A stretch of DNA of 64,000 bases from an uncultured Allomuricauda sp. (GTDB taxonomy: Bacteria > Bacteroidota > Bacteroidia > Flavobacteriales > Flavobacteriaceae). The notes beneath the pieces are model-generated. The model saw only the letters and a program-made list of their open reading frames with translations. It did no database searches and had not been told where the DNA came from. The stretch spans positions 248,001 through 312,000 of the forward strand of contig NZ_CANMOO010000001.1 of the NCBI RefSeq assembly GCF_947499585.1, read 5' to 3'. Made by a program: the position numbers and the translations under genes. This document shows, in pieces, positions 55,218 to 64,000 of this stretch (positions are counted from its first letter, which is position 1; each line of letters opens with the position of its first letter).

Positions 55218-55242
55218 AAACGCTCACCAAAAGGTTGCTTGT

Positions 55243-56538
55243 TTGAAACCCTTTGCTTTTTCAAAAGTAAAATGCACCTTTATTTTCTTCTTTATTGTTT
55301 CCTTGGGATTGGCACAGCAGAGTAATACATCCTATCAAAAAAGGGTTTTAGAAACCAGCGAAATAGATGTCCTTTTTAGTTATTATGGTCAAGATGGACA
55401 AAATGCGGCGGTAACAGGAGGTGAGGGTACGGAAGAACTCACTGATGCCACTTCTACCATAGTATTGCGAATGCCAATGAATGAGAATGATGTGCTTACG
55501 GTTGATGTGGGACTATCTGCTTATACTTCGGCATCATCAAGTAATGTTAATCCTTTGGATGGTGGCAATATCAATACTACCCCTTTTGATGCTTCTTCCG
55601 GTGAATCCAGAAAGGACCTTTTGGCCTACATAAACCCTAGTTATCAGCATAGTTCAGAGGATAGGAATTCCATCTGGAGCGCCAATGCCTATTTTTCAAC
55701 AGAATATGACTATTTCTCTATTGGTTTCGGAGGAAGTTATTCCAGGCTTTTCAATGAAAAGAATACAGAATTGACCCTAAGCGGCAATGTCTTTTTGGAT
55801 AAATGGAATGCCATTTATCCCATTGAATTACGCGAAGGCTTCTTTGATGATAGAATTACTGGAAATGGCACATACAATCCCAATTTTTCAGTGTTCGATA
55901 AAGAAAACAGAAATTCTTATTCGGTATCGTTAAGTTTTTCTCAAATCCTAAGTAAGAAACTGCAAGGTGCTCTTTTTATGGATGTTGTATCTCAAAATGG
56001 ATTATTGAGCACACCATTTCAGCGTGTTTATTTTGGCGACACGGAAGACTTTTTTATTGATGATTTTCAGCTTGCTGATGATGTAGAGCGGTTACCCGAT
56101 ACCAGATTCAAAATTCCATTTGGTGGAAGGTTGAATTATTATGTAAATGACCTCGTGATTTTACGGTCCTATTATAGGTTTTATTGGGATGATTGGGGAA
56201 TCACTTCGCATACTTTTAGTATAGAAGCACCATTTAAGGTAACGGACAAGTTTACACTATACCCAACCTATAGATATTACACGCAATCAGCAGCTGATTA
56301 CTTTTATACAAAAGAAGAAGCGGTTTCTACGCTAGAATTTTATACTTCAGATTATGATTTGTCCAAATATGATGCACATCAATATGGTTTAGGTATTCAG
56401 TACAAGGATATCTTTGCTAATTCCAAGATTTTGACCTTCGGATTAAAAACCATTGATTTACGTTTTAGCAAATACGATAGAAGCGATGGGCTTGATGCTA
56501 ATATACTGACGCTTGGAGCTACTTTTATTGGGAATTAG
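55243..56538 (+). CDS. DUF3570 outer-membrane beta-barrel-like protein
   Basis: A TTG at 55243 is chosen: it follows AAAAGG and gives a clean signal peptide ('KPFAFSKVKCTFIFFFIVSL'). In-frame ATGs further upstream lie inside the DUF4266 gene and give no leader. The 431-aa product is rich in alternating aromatic beta-strand segments and matches DUF3570, probably an outer-membrane barrel. It ends the Rieske-thioredoxin-ApbE-DUF4266 cluster. Confidence 0.85.
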   Translation: MKPFAFSKVKCTFIFFFIVSLGLAQQSNTSYQKRVLETSEIDVLFSYYGQDGQNAAVTGGEGTEELTDATSTIVLRMPMNENDVLTVDVGLSAYTSASSSNVNPLDGGNINTTPFDASSGESRKDLLAYINPSYQHSSEDRNSIWSANAYFSTEYDYFSIGFGGSYSRLFNEKNTELTLSGNVFLDKWNAIYPIELREGFFDDRITGNGTYNPNFSVFDKENRNSYSVSLSFSQILSKKLQGALFMDVVSQNGLLSTPFQRVYFGDTEDFFIDDFQLADDVERLPDTRFKIPFGGRLNYYVNDLVILRSYYRFYWDDWGITSHTFSIEAPFKVTDKFTLYPTYRYYTQSAADYFYTKEEAVSTLEFYTSDYDLSKYDAHQYGLGIQYKDIFANSKILTFGLKTIDLRFSKYDRSDGLDANILTLGATFIGN

Positions 56539-56575
56539 CTGATTTATTTCAAAAATAAAATCCAATCAAAAATCG

Positions 56576-56583
56576 TAAATTCG
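56576..56583 (+). promoter_or_regulatory. -7-like element TAAATTCG upstream of prfA
   Basis: TAAATTCG differs at one position from TAnnTTTG and lies 22 bp before the prfA ATG. No TTG is seen at -33. Confidence 0.3.
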
Positions 56584-56605
56584 CATTCTTAACGCGGATT
56601 GATTT

Positions 56606-57682
56606 ATGCTAGACAAGCTCAATATAGTAAAACAACGTTTTGATGAGGTTTCTGACCTTATTATCCAACCAGATATCATTACCGACCAAAAAAGATATGT
56701 AAAGCTTAACAAGGAGTACAAAGACCTTAAAATGCTTGTTGACAAACGCGACCAGTATCTTGAACTTACCAATAACATTAGTGAGGCGGAAGAGATAATT
56801 TCTGATGGAAGTGATGCGGAAATGTTGGAAATGGCCAAAATGCAATTGGATGAGGCCAAAAGTGGGCTTCCAAAGCTGGAAGAAGAAATAAAGCTTTTGC
56901 TAATACCGAAAGACCCAGAAGATGAGAAGGATGTTGTTATGGAGATCAGGGCAGGAACCGGTGGTGATGAAGCCAGTATTTTTGCAGGGGATTTATACCG
57001 TATGTACTCAAAATATTGCGAATCTAAAGGTTGGAGAACCAATATTATTGACTTAAACGAAGGCACAAGCGGGGGTTATAAAGAAATTCATTTTGAGGTA
57101 TCTGGAGAGGATGTTTATGGTACGCTCAAGTTTGAGGCAGGAGTGCACCGTGTGCAACGTGTGCCACAGACAGAAACCCAGGGCAGGGTTCATACCAGTG
57201 CCGCTACAGTAATGGTAATTCCGGAAGCAGAAGATTTTGATGTTCAAATAGAACCTAAAGATGTACGTATTGACTTTTTCTGTTCTTCTGGACCAGGTGG
57301 GCAATCCGTTAATACAACCTATTCTGCCGTTCGTCTAACTCACATTCCAACAGGTCTTGTGGCACAATGTCAAGATCAAAAATCTCAGCATAAGAACAAG
57401 GAAAAAGCTTTTAAAGTATTGCGTTCAAGATTATATGATCTAGAATTGGCCAAAAAACAAGAAGAAGATGCTGCTAAACGTAATTCGCAGGTAAGTAGTG
57501 GTGACCGTTCTGCAAAGATTAGAACCTATAACTACCCTCAAGGTAGGGTTACGGACCATAGAATTGGATTAACTCTTTATGATTTACAGAATATAATTAA
57601 TGGAGATGTTCAGAAAATTATTGACGAATTGATGTTGGTGGAAAATACGGAGAAACTGAAAGAAGCATCTGAGATTTTTTAA
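56606..57682 (+). CDS. prfA: Peptide chain release factor 1
   Basis: This is a 358-aa class I release factor recognising UAA/UAG. The catalytic G231-G232-Q233 is present. The stop-recognition tripeptide position reads P187-Q-T189, the PxT form of RF1. The gene is followed after 3 bp by pyrF, so the two are probably co-transcribed. Confidence 0.96.
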   Translation: MLDKLNIVKQRFDEVSDLIIQPDIITDQKRYVKLNKEYKDLKMLVDKRDQYLELTNNISEAEEIISDGSDAEMLEMAKMQLDEAKSGLPKLEEEIKLLLIPKDPEDEKDVVMEIRAGTGGDEASIFAGDLYRMYSKYCESKGWRTNIIDLNEGTSGGYKEIHFEVSGEDVYGTLKFEAGVHRVQRVPQTETQGRVHTSAATVMVIPEAEDFDVQIEPKDVRIDFFCSSGPGGQSVNTTYSAVRLTHIPTGLVAQCQDQKSQHKNKEKAFKVLRSRLYDLELAKKQEEDAAKRNSQVSSGDRSAKIRTYNYPQGRVTDHRIGLTLYDLQNIINGDVQKIIDELMLVENTEKLKEASEIF

Positions 57683-57685
57683 TTT

Positions 57686-58504
57686 ATGACCACTCAAGAA
57701 CTAGTTGGCCAAATTTTCAAAAAAAAATCATTTCTATGTGTTGGCCTGGATACTGATTTAGCCAAAATACCCAAGCACTTGCTTGAAGATGAAGATCCAA
57801 TTTTTTCATTCAATAAAGCAATTATAGATGCTACGCACCAGTTTTGTGTGGCTTATAAGCCCAACATAGCTTTTTATGAGGCATACGGTCTACAAGGGTG
57901 GAAGTCTTTGGAGAGAACGATGGAATATTTGAATGAAAAGCACCCTGAGATATTCACTATTGCAGACGCCAAAAGGGGAGACATTGGGAATACATCAACC
58001 AGGTATGCCAAGGCATTTTTTGAAACGCTAAATTTTGATTCTATCACCATAGCTCCATATATGGGCAGAGATTCTGTAGAACCATTCTTAGAATTTGAAG
58101 ATAAACATACTATTTTGTTGGCTTTGACCTCTAATCAAGGGGCTTTTGATTTTCAGACTAAAAATGTGGGCAATCATGAGTTGTACAAAGAAGTTTTAGA
58201 AACATCCAAGACATACAAGAACTATGAAAATTTAATGTATGTAGTGGGAGCGACCAAGGCATCTCATTTAGAGGAGGTACGACAGATTGTTCCTGATAGC
58301 TTTTTACTGGTTCCTGGGGTAGGGGCGCAAGGGGGTAATTTACAGGAGGTCTGTAAATATGGTATAACTAAAAATGTAGGGCTACTTGTAAATTCTTCAA
58401 GAGGTATATTATATGCTTCTCAAGGGGGAGATTTTGCTGAAGTGGCAGCTAACAAAGCAAGAAATATACAACAAGAAATGGAGATTGAATTAGGGAAACT
58501 ATAA
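57686..58504 (+). CDS. pyrF: Orotidine-5'-phosphate decarboxylase (long type)
   Basis: This 272-aa enzyme makes UMP from OMP. The catalytic Asp-Lys-Asp set is in 'ADAKRGDIGNTS' (D94, K96, D99), with 'LVPGVGAQGG' and 'VNSSRGILYA' forming the phosphate site. It is the type 2 (about 270 aa) PyrF common in Bacteroidota. Confidence 0.95.
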   Translation: MTTQELVGQIFKKKSFLCVGLDTDLAKIPKHLLEDEDPIFSFNKAIIDATHQFCVAYKPNIAFYEAYGLQGWKSLERTMEYLNEKHPEIFTIADAKRGDIGNTSTRYAKAFFETLNFDSITIAPYMGRDSVEPFLEFEDKHTILLALTSNQGAFDFQTKNVGNHELYKEVLETSKTYKNYENLMYVVGATKASHLEEVRQIVPDSFLLVPGVGAQGGNLQEVCKYGITKNVGLLVNSSRGILYASQGGDFAEVAANKARNIQQEMEIELGKL

Positions 58505-58512
58505 TGAATAGT

Positions 58513-58707
58513 TTAGCCTAGATTCTCTAGTATTCTTTTAATTCCTTGAGCTTTTCTCTTAAAAAATTCGCCTAAATTGGTGTCCATATAAGTTGCATCA
58601 GTAGCTTTTTCAATAAAACTTTGATACCTGAACTCTAAAATTGACACGGCTTGATTTCCGCTGGTGATTGGAGTCACTGCTCCAACTCTACAATACTGAT
58701 TTTTCAT
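58513..58707 (-). CDS. Small basic hypothetical protein
   Basis: This is a 64-aa soluble protein with no recognised domain; the middle reads 'ILEFRYQSFIEKATDATYMD'. It converges on pyrF with an 8-bp gap. A perfect -7 box lies 20 bp upstream of the ATG, which supports expression. Confidence 0.55.
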   Translation of the reverse strand: MKNQYCRVGAVTPITSGNQAVSILEFRYQSFIEKATDATYMDTNLGEFFKRKAQGIKRILENLG

Positions 58708-58726
58708 TCTATAAGATTTGTTATAA

Positions 58727-58734
58727 CAAAGATA
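58727..58734 (-). promoter_or_regulatory. -7 promoter element TATCTTTG
   Basis: This is a perfect TAnnTTTG on the minus strand before the 64-aa gene. There is no clear -33 element. Confidence 0.45.
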
Positions 58735-58884
58735 CGTTGAAAACAGGGCTATGGACTATGGAGAAGGAGTGTATACGTCTAGAAATCAGGTACTTTATCT
58801 AAAATTTAACTAAATTCGCCCATCTAGGGTAAAAACCTGACCATTTCTAAGCAAAAAATTAACGTACATTTATAAAAAAAGGCA

Positions 58885-59667
58885 TTGCTTCACTATACAA
58901 AATATCAGCACAAAACATCAAAAGAATGGGTCACATTTGTTCATGGGGCAGGAGGTAGTTCTACCATTTGGTACAAACAAATAAGAGATTTCAAAAAACA
59001 TTTTAATATACTCCTATTGGATTTAAGGGGGCATGGCAACTCTAAGCCTAATATTAAAGATGCATTTAACGATAAATATACTTTTGATTCTATTACCGCA
59101 GATATTATTGAAGTATTGGATTATGAGAAGGTAAAAGCATCTCATTTTATTGGAATATCTTTAGGTACAATTCTGATTAGAAATTTGGCTGAAAAGTATT
59201 CAGATAGAGTTAGGAGCATGGTAATGGGAGGGGCTATAATGAAGCTGAATCTTCGTTCTCAAATTTTAATGCGGTTGGGAGTTGTTTTTAAATCCATAGT
59301 ACCCTATATCTGGTTGTACAAATTTTTTGCGTTTGTAATTATGCCAAATAAGAATCATAGAGAATCTAGATCGCTCTTTGTTAGGGAAGCCAAAAAATTA
59401 TATCAAAAGGAATTTATTAGATGGTTTAAATTGACTTCTGAAATTAACCCTTTACTACGTTTCTTTAGAGCGGTGGATGTTAAGATTCCGACATTCTATA
59501 TCATGGGTGGGGAAGATTATTTATTTCTTCCAACGATTAGAAAAGTAGTTAATTCACATGTTGAGTCTACATTATTTGTAATTGAAGATTGCGGACACGT
59601 AGTCAATGTGGAAGAACCTACTGTTTTTAATGAGAGAGTTATAAGTTATTTGCAAAACGTAAAATAG
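58885..59667 (+). CDS. Alpha/beta hydrolase
   Basis: This is a 260-aa alpha/beta-hydrolase with a TTG start preceded by AAAAAAAGG. The oxyanion motif is 'HGAGGS' (20-25), the nucleophile is S92 in 'GISLGT', and the likely acid and His lie in 'MGGEDYLF' and 'EDCGHVVN'. Cytosolic; substrate unknown. It is followed after 6 bp by the secreted DUF1579-like gene. Confidence 0.85.
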   Translation: MLHYTKYQHKTSKEWVTFVHGAGGSSTIWYKQIRDFKKHFNILLLDLRGHGNSKPNIKDAFNDKYTFDSITADIIEVLDYEKVKASHFIGISLGTILIRNLAEKYSDRVRSMVMGGAIMKLNLRSQILMRLGVVFKSIVPYIWLYKFFAFVIMPNKNHRESRSLFVREAKKLYQKEFIRWFKLTSEINPLLRFFRAVDVKIPTFYIMGGEDYLFLPTIRKVVNSHVESTLFVIEDCGHVVNVEEPTVFNERVISYLQNVK

Positions 59668-59673
59668 TACCGC

Positions 59674-60180
59674 ATGAAAAAGTTATGTCTAGCGTTAATA
59701 TTCTTTGCTTCCTTTTTTGTGAATGCCCAAAATGATAATTCATGCACTTGCTGTTCCCCAGAACATTCGGCTTTTGATTTTTGGATAGGGGAGTGGGAAG
59801 TTATTGATTCAAATAATGGCACAGCCGCAGGAAAGAGTAAAATTAGCAAAGAGGAAGGGGATTGTGTCATTCGAGAAAATTGGACGAGTGCAAGTTCTGG
59901 TTTTACAGGAACAAGCCTCAATTTTTTTAATACAACGACCAAACAATGGGAGCAACTTTGGGTGGATAATGCTGGAACATACCTAAAGCTTAAAGGAAAT
60001 AGGATTGGCAATCAAATGATACTATCGTCAGATGAGTTTACCAAAGAAGATGGTAAAAACTATGTAAATAGAATTACATGGACCAAAAATGATGATGGCA
60101 CCGTAAGACAGCTTTGGGAGATACTTCAAGGGAACGAGGTAGTTAATACCGCCTTTGATGGATTGTATAAAAAAGAGTAA
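59674..60180 (+). CDS. Secreted DUF1579-like/lipocalin-type protein
   Basis: This 168-aa protein has a signal peptide (1-18), a short Cys-rich stretch ('SCTCC') and 'AFDFWIGEWEV', which opens a beta-barrel of the DUF1579/lipocalin-like kind. It may bind a small hydrophobic molecule in the periplasm. It is probably co-transcribed with the hydrolase. Confidence 0.7.
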   Translation: MKKLCLALIFFASFFVNAQNDNSCTCCSPEHSAFDFWIGEWEVIDSNNGTAAGKSKISKEEGDCVIRENWTSASSGFTGTSLNFFNTTTKQWEQLWVDNAGTYLKLKGNRIGNQMILSSDEFTKEDGKNYVNRITWTKNDDGTVRQLWEILQGNEVVNTAFDGLYKKE

Positions 60181-60270
60181 AACAGCCCATAGCGTATTGA
60201 TGACTAATTCAAATATTTACCCTAAAATGAAACCGAAGAATCGTTGTAAAGCATTCTAATGGGCTGTTTT
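60179..60270 (+). terminator. Perfect 12-bp inverted repeat with 68-nt loop
   Basis: AAAACAGCCCAT at the end of the gene pairs with ATGGGCTGTTTT at 60259-60270, ending in U's. The stem fits a terminator but the loop is unusually long. Confidence 0.5.
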
Positions 60271-60357
60271 GAGATTTAAGATAAGTGGAACAACCTGCTT
60301 TAAAGCAATGCCTTATAAACCTTTACCTTACCGATTTATGTTTACCACTTTTCATTG

Positions 60358-61881
60358 TTAAGCGCTCACTACATTTCTTTGATACTGACTGGGAGTAAGT
60401 TGGGTATCTTTTTTAAATGCTTTGTTGAACGTAACCTTGTTGTTGTAGCCAACCTCGTAAGCCACATTGATGATATTTAATCTTCGAGATCTGTCATCTA
60501 TAAGCAATTGCTTTGCTTCCTTGATGCGATACATATTTACAAACTCATGAAAACTGACATCAAAATGCTCGTTTATTATTTGCGATGCATTATGGCGTGT
60601 AGTATTGAGCTTCTGCGCAACCATATCCAGGTTAATATTGTTCTCCTTGTAAATTTTGTCAACAGCAAAAAGATGCAAGAGGCTCTCCTTAAGCTCATAG
60701 GAGAGACTAGGTGTCAATCCAGATTTTTCATATTTAGGAAACAATCTATTTGTGTAAGCATAAGCTCCGCTAAAAACATCTGGCTGTATATTGGCAGAAT
60801 AACCTACATAAATGACCATTAAGGCCATGGCAGCAACAGAGACATCAAATAAAATTCCATTCTTGAAGCCATTGATGATAACGATACCGTATGCAGTATA
60901 GGTTAAGACATAAAAGATATGAATATGATAGATATTTTTTTGCCATATCTGATTTTTGGTACCTAAAAGCTTTTCCTTTTTGCTCTTGAGATAGACTTTT
61001 CTAATAAAGTAACCGTAAACGGTTAAAGAAATAATTTTTAAAACCACTAATAGCGCCAGTTTGCCAGAATCCTGCGGATTTAATCCTTCCTGAAGTCTAG
61101 AAAGCATAAGCGTTACTTTGCTTTCCCCAGAAAAAACATAAACGTTAAAAGTAAGATACCCTAACAGCATTACTGTGGGTATTAGATGCAATATGTCATT
61201 AGCTTTAAATAAATATTTCTGAGAAGTATTCTTAAAATAGAAATACAATAATGGACCATATAAAAAAGAGGCCCAGGTAGACATTAAATAGGTGTGCGGG
61301 TATTCAAAGAAATAATTCGCCCTATTTATGGATATGTGTAAAATGAAGAATGAGTGAATGAAAATAAAAATCGCAATTAAAAATCGAGAAGTAGGATGTA
61401 TTTGTCTATTTAAAACAATTAATAGAACAACATAAAACCCTATTACTGCAACAAATAGGTACAACAAGGACCATGTAGTAACCCGGGGAATAACAATATC
61501 GGATATATTTTTAAACGCTTTACTTTCTCTTATAGGATCAAAACCTTCATTTAAAAGAAAATTTGGATTAAAGTCCAATTGCAAATAGTCATTTAAGGTT
61601 GCAGCGGACTTGGATGAATTTTCCAGGGCAGCTTCACTTAATGCAATTTTCTTAAGGATATGAGTTCTTTCAGTATGCGGATTTTCCAAATTCTTTTCAT
61701 AAATGGAAATGGCCTTTTTGTATCGGTGGATGTTGTAATAATAATCCGCCCATTCTAAAGAATCTTGGAGGACAAGAGGAGCTAATTTATCTTCAAATTC
61801 GGCACCATTATTGTGTGTCTTTGCAATGCATGACATACATGTTAGGAAAAATAGAAAAACAAGGAAACCTGGTCTTCTCAT
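60358..61881 (-). CDS. Membrane-bound AraC-family regulator
   Basis: This is a 507-aa protein. Residues 1-20 are a signal sequence. A TPR-like periplasmic part (about 35-125) is followed by seven to eight transmembrane helices (about 135-370) and a C-terminal AraC double helix-turn-helix (about 405-505, with 'INVAYEVGYNNKVTFNKAFK'). It probably senses an extracytoplasmic or membrane signal. No obvious target neighbour is seen. Confidence 0.88.
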   Translation of the reverse strand: MRRPGFLVFLFFLTCMSCIAKTHNNGAEFEDKLAPLVLQDSLEWADYYYNIHRYKKAISIYEKNLENPHTERTHILKKIALSEAALENSSKSAATLNDYLQLDFNPNFLLNEGFDPIRESKAFKNISDIVIPRVTTWSLLYLFVAVIGFYVVLLIVLNRQIHPTSRFLIAIFIFIHSFFILHISINRANYFFEYPHTYLMSTWASFLYGPLLYFYFKNTSQKYLFKANDILHLIPTVMLLGYLTFNVYVFSGESKVTLMLSRLQEGLNPQDSGKLALLVVLKIISLTVYGYFIRKVYLKSKKEKLLGTKNQIWQKNIYHIHIFYVLTYTAYGIVIINGFKNGILFDVSVAAMALMVIYVGYSANIQPDVFSGAYAYTNRLFPKYEKSGLTPSLSYELKESLLHLFAVDKIYKENNINLDMVAQKLNTTRHNASQIINEHFDVSFHEFVNMYRIKEAKQLLIDDRSRRLNIINVAYEVGYNNKVTFNKAFKKDTQLTPSQYQRNVVSA

Positions 61882-62053
61882 TTTAAGTTAGTGAATTAGC
61901 TTACTTTGAAATTACTGATTTAACAAACTCGAAATGTTAAATAAATCTTAAAAAACGTAACTCCCGATAATAGTTTACCTTTTAAGACTTTTTTTTACTC
62001 TAGATATTGTGGTTAATAAGGTGCTGATTAATAGTTAGTTGAAGAGAACGAAA

Positions 62054-62075
62054 AAACCGGTGAGAACACCGGTTT
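62054..62075 (-). terminator. Distal terminator hairpin
   Basis: AAACCGGTG/CACCGGTTT, a 9-bp stem with a 4-nt loop, is followed on the minus strand by a T-run. It could end transcripts that pass the DUF4197 gene. The 61882-62246 gap holds this and the next hairpin only. Confidence 0.65.
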
Positions 62076-62197
62076 AAACTAACTAACTCAAAAAAATGCT
62101 AACTCAGATAATTTGTTGCAAAATTCCAAATTAACCTTGTAGCCAAGGTTAATTTAACTTTAGGATTTTGTTATAATTTTCTCTTTTTATTTGAGAT

Positions 62198-62223
62198 AAT
62201 AACGATGAAACTCCATCGTTATT
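62198..62223 (-). terminator. Proximal hairpin after the DUF4197 gene
   Basis: AATAACGATG/CATCGTTATT is a 10-bp perfect stem with a 6-nt loop, 23 bp past the stop codon. There is no long U-tract, so it may act as an RNA-stabilising or weak terminator hairpin. Confidence 0.5.
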
Positions 62224-62246
62224 GCATAATTAAGAAAAATTTATAA

Positions 62247-62951
62247 TTAATCTTGCAAAGCAAAGACCTTTTTTAACAATTCTGTTGATCTTGATGCAAT
62301 TTTAGTTCTTATTTCCTTTTCTTCAACAGCAATCATCGCATACACTCCATTCAAAGCTTCTTGAGTTGTATAGTCCGTTAAATCTGGATTTACATCATTT
62401 GTTAAGGGTAATTTGTTATACTTGGTGATAATATTATTCCAAATTTGATCTGCACCAACTTTGGCAAACGAATTTTTGATTACAGGATTAAACTTGTCAT
62501 ATAATTTTACTTTGGTAGATTGTTCCAAGTAGGACGTTGCGGCATTGTCATTTCCAAGTAAGATTTGCTTGGCATCGTTAAAGGTGATTCCTTTTACAGC
62601 ATCTACAAAAATAGGAGTGGCTTCCTTTACGGCATCTTCTGCGGCTCTGTTAAGAATTCTGAGTCCTTCATCCGCCAAATTCCCCAAGCCTACGTCTCTT
62701 AGAGTCTTATCAACTTTCTTTAACTCTTCTGGCAATAAAATTTTAACCAATTCATTTCTAAAAAAACCATCCTTTAGGGTCAATTTATTTACCTGTTTTT
62801 CTACCCCAAGGTTAAGTGCATCCCTGAGACCTTGAGCAATTTCAGCATTTCCAATACCAGTTGTTCCTTGTGGTAATTGATTTACAACTTGTTGCAATTC
62901 AGCACAACCCACAAGCTGAAACACCAATATGCATAGCAGTATTCGTTTCAT
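62247..62951 (-). CDS. DUF4197 lipoprotein
   Basis: This is a 234-aa lipoprotein (C16 in 'LVGCAELQ'). It matches DUF4197 ('IAQGLRDALNLGVEKQVNKL', 'EEKEIRTKIASRSTELLKKV'), a mostly helical family common in Bacteroidota and Proteobacteria with unknown role. It is monocistronic, with two hairpins downstream. Confidence 0.88.
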   Translation of the reverse strand: MKRILLCILVFQLVGCAELQQVVNQLPQGTTGIGNAEIAQGLRDALNLGVEKQVNKLTLKDGFFRNELVKILLPEELKKVDKTLRDVGLGNLADEGLRILNRAAEDAVKEATPIFVDAVKGITFNDAKQILLGNDNAATSYLEQSTKVKLYDKFNPVIKNSFAKVGADQIWNNIITKYNKLPLTNDVNPDLTDYTTQEALNGVYAMIAVEEKEIRTKIASRSTELLKKVFALQD

Positions 62952-63020
62952 ATATATGTTTTTATAGTTAAAGTGAAATTACTGCTAAAGCGGAAGAAAC
63001 AGAATTTTCTCAGAGTGTTT

Positions 63021-63869
63021 TTAAGAAAAAATCACCGTTTTATTATTATAAACAATAGTTTTTCTTGCAACATGAAGTTGAACTGCACGCGAAAGCACAA
63101 TTTTTTCCAAATCCCTTCCTTTTGTTATAAAATCTTTTATGGAATGTGAGTGTGACACGGTGGTTACGTCCTGCTCAATGATTGGACCGGCATCTAATTC
63201 TGCTGTTACATAATGGCTCGTAGCTCCAATAATCTTTACTCCTCGTTCAAAAGCAGCGTGATAGGGTTTTGCTCCGGCAAAAGCGGGTAAAAAGGAATGG
63301 TGGATATTTATTATTTTTTGGGGATAAACATCGATCACTTTTGGAGACAGAATCTGCATATACCTGGCCAAAACAATAAAATCAACCCGATATTTCTTTA
63401 ATAGTTCCAATTGCTTTTCCTCTGCAGACACTTTGGTGTCTTTAGTAACGGGTATATGATAATACGGAATTTGAAACTGGTCTGCTATATATTCTAAGTC
63501 TTGATGATTGCTTATTATAAATGGAATGTCTACCAATAATTCTCCAGAATGATATCTGCTTAACAAATCATAAATACAATGATTGTATTTGGATACAAAA
63601 ATGGCCATTTTCGGTTTTTCCCCATCTAAGTGCATACCCCATTTCATTTTATATTTTTCCGCCAACTTCTGTTCAAATACTTCTTTAAAAAATGAAACAT
63701 CAATGGCCTTTTCAAATTCGCTTTCCAATCTCATAAAAAATACTCCGGCCTCCTTGTCAACATGCTGATCCAAGTAAATAATATTGCCCTTGTGCTCGTG
63801 AATAAAATGAGTGACGGAACTTATAATTCCAGATTGATCAGGACAATGGATGAGTATGGTCAGCTTCAT
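63021..63869 (-). CDS. purU: Formyltetrahydrofolate deformylase
   Basis: This 282-aa enzyme hydrolyses 10-formyl-THF to formate and THF. An N-terminal ACT domain (about 1-80) is followed by a formyltransferase-like domain with catalytic N188, H190 ('NIHHSFLPAF') and D226 ('AELDAGPII'). The length is normal. The 131 bp upstream to the window end contain no gene I can support. Confidence 0.93.
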   Translation of the reverse strand: MKLTILIHCPDQSGIISSVTHFIHEHKGNIIYLDQHVDKEAGVFFMRLESEFEKAIDVSFFKEVFEQKLAEKYKMKWGMHLDGEKPKMAIFVSKYNHCIYDLLSRYHSGELLVDIPFIISNHQDLEYIADQFQIPYYHIPVTKDTKVSAEEKQLELLKKYRVDFIVLARYMQILSPKVIDVYPQKIINIHHSFLPAFAGAKPYHAAFERGVKIIGATSHYVTAELDAGPIIEQDVTTVSHSHSIKDFITKGRDLEKIVLSRAVQLHVARKTIVYNNKTVIFS

Positions 63870-64000
63870 TAGAAATATTTTAACCAGATAAAATTATGAC
63901 ATTCAAAAAAAGCAACTTGAAGGCTCCTCAATTTTTATAAAATTCTAATCAAAATCAATTAGAAGTTGCATTTTCCGTAAATTGCAGGCCTAAAACAGAC

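Noticed and set aside
56566..57066. 166-aa ORF antisense to prfA
   Set aside because: Ser/Leu-rich complement of the prfA coding frame; prfA itself is certain.
58859..58868. TTAACGTACA, matching part of the second LacI-type operator
   Set aside because: It is a ten-base match without the palindrome partner, before an unrelated hydrolase gene; probably chance.
63950..64000. Possible start of a gene at the right edge
   Set aside because: Frames close quickly and no promoter consensus is complete before the window ends.

Overview
The window looks like chromosome of a marine-type Bacteroidota, most likely family Flavobacteriaceae. The DNA is AT-rich. It carries a SusC/SusD pair, lipoproteins with short lipobox signals, Bacteroidota-type promoters (TAnnTTTG, in one case a perfect TTTG-N19-TAnnTTTG), a divergent GSII/GSIII glutamine synthetase pair and flavobacterial families such as DUF4266/DUF3570 and DUF4197. 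I cannot name the genus from sequence alone.

Bases 1-41000 are one large carbohydrate-utilisation region. It starts with the end of a secreted TIM-barrel glycosidase and a large propeller/Y_Y_Y/LuxR-type sensor-regulator. A four-gene operon follows on the minus strand (GHMP kinase, sugar nucleotidyltransferase, secreted GH36-like alpha-galactosidase, sulfatase). A LacI-type regulator faces it, with two candidate operators in the shared promoter. Next come a GH109-like NAD-dependent protein, a PLP-dependent lyase with an NhaC antiporter, and a minus-strand run of nine genes transcribed from susC: SusC, SusD, two giant FG-GAP/ASPIC-UnbV proteins, a vanadium-haloperoxidase-like lipoprotein, an acyltransferase-like membrane protein, a DUF1080 lipoprotein, a secreted sulfatase-modifying-factor-like protein and a Tat-exported Gfo/Idh/MocA oxidoreductase. 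Beyond susC lies an AraR-like GntR/LacI hybrid regulator, then a plus-strand operon for cytosolic galactoside use: GH36-like enzyme, SSS symporter, galK and galT.

The strongest new signal is regulatory. The susC promoter and the GH36-galKT promoter carry an identical 13-bp palindrome, ACTATATCATAGT, at the same distance (11 nt) from their -7 boxes, inside a longer match (TAGCA-N-palindrome). This ties the outer-membrane uptake operon and the cytosolic galactose operon into one regulon, most simply under the hybrid regulator encoded between them. A strong terminator between susD and the first FG-GAP gene suggests that susCD is made in excess over the seven downstream genes.

Bases 41000-64000 are mostly housekeeping and membrane genes: tRNA-Arg(ACG) with a textbook promoter, apt, a 47-aa conserved small protein, a DUF885 peptidase-like lipoprotein, a QW-repeat protein, an SPFH protein preceded by a possible 21-aa membrane peptide, a cation/Ca exchanger, two glutamine synthetases, purM, a Rieske/thioredoxin/ApbE/DUF4266/DUF3570 cluster, prfA, pyrF, an alpha/beta hydrolase, an AraC-type membrane regulator, DUF4197 and purU. 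I saw no CRISPR array, insertion sequence, rRNA or phage gene.
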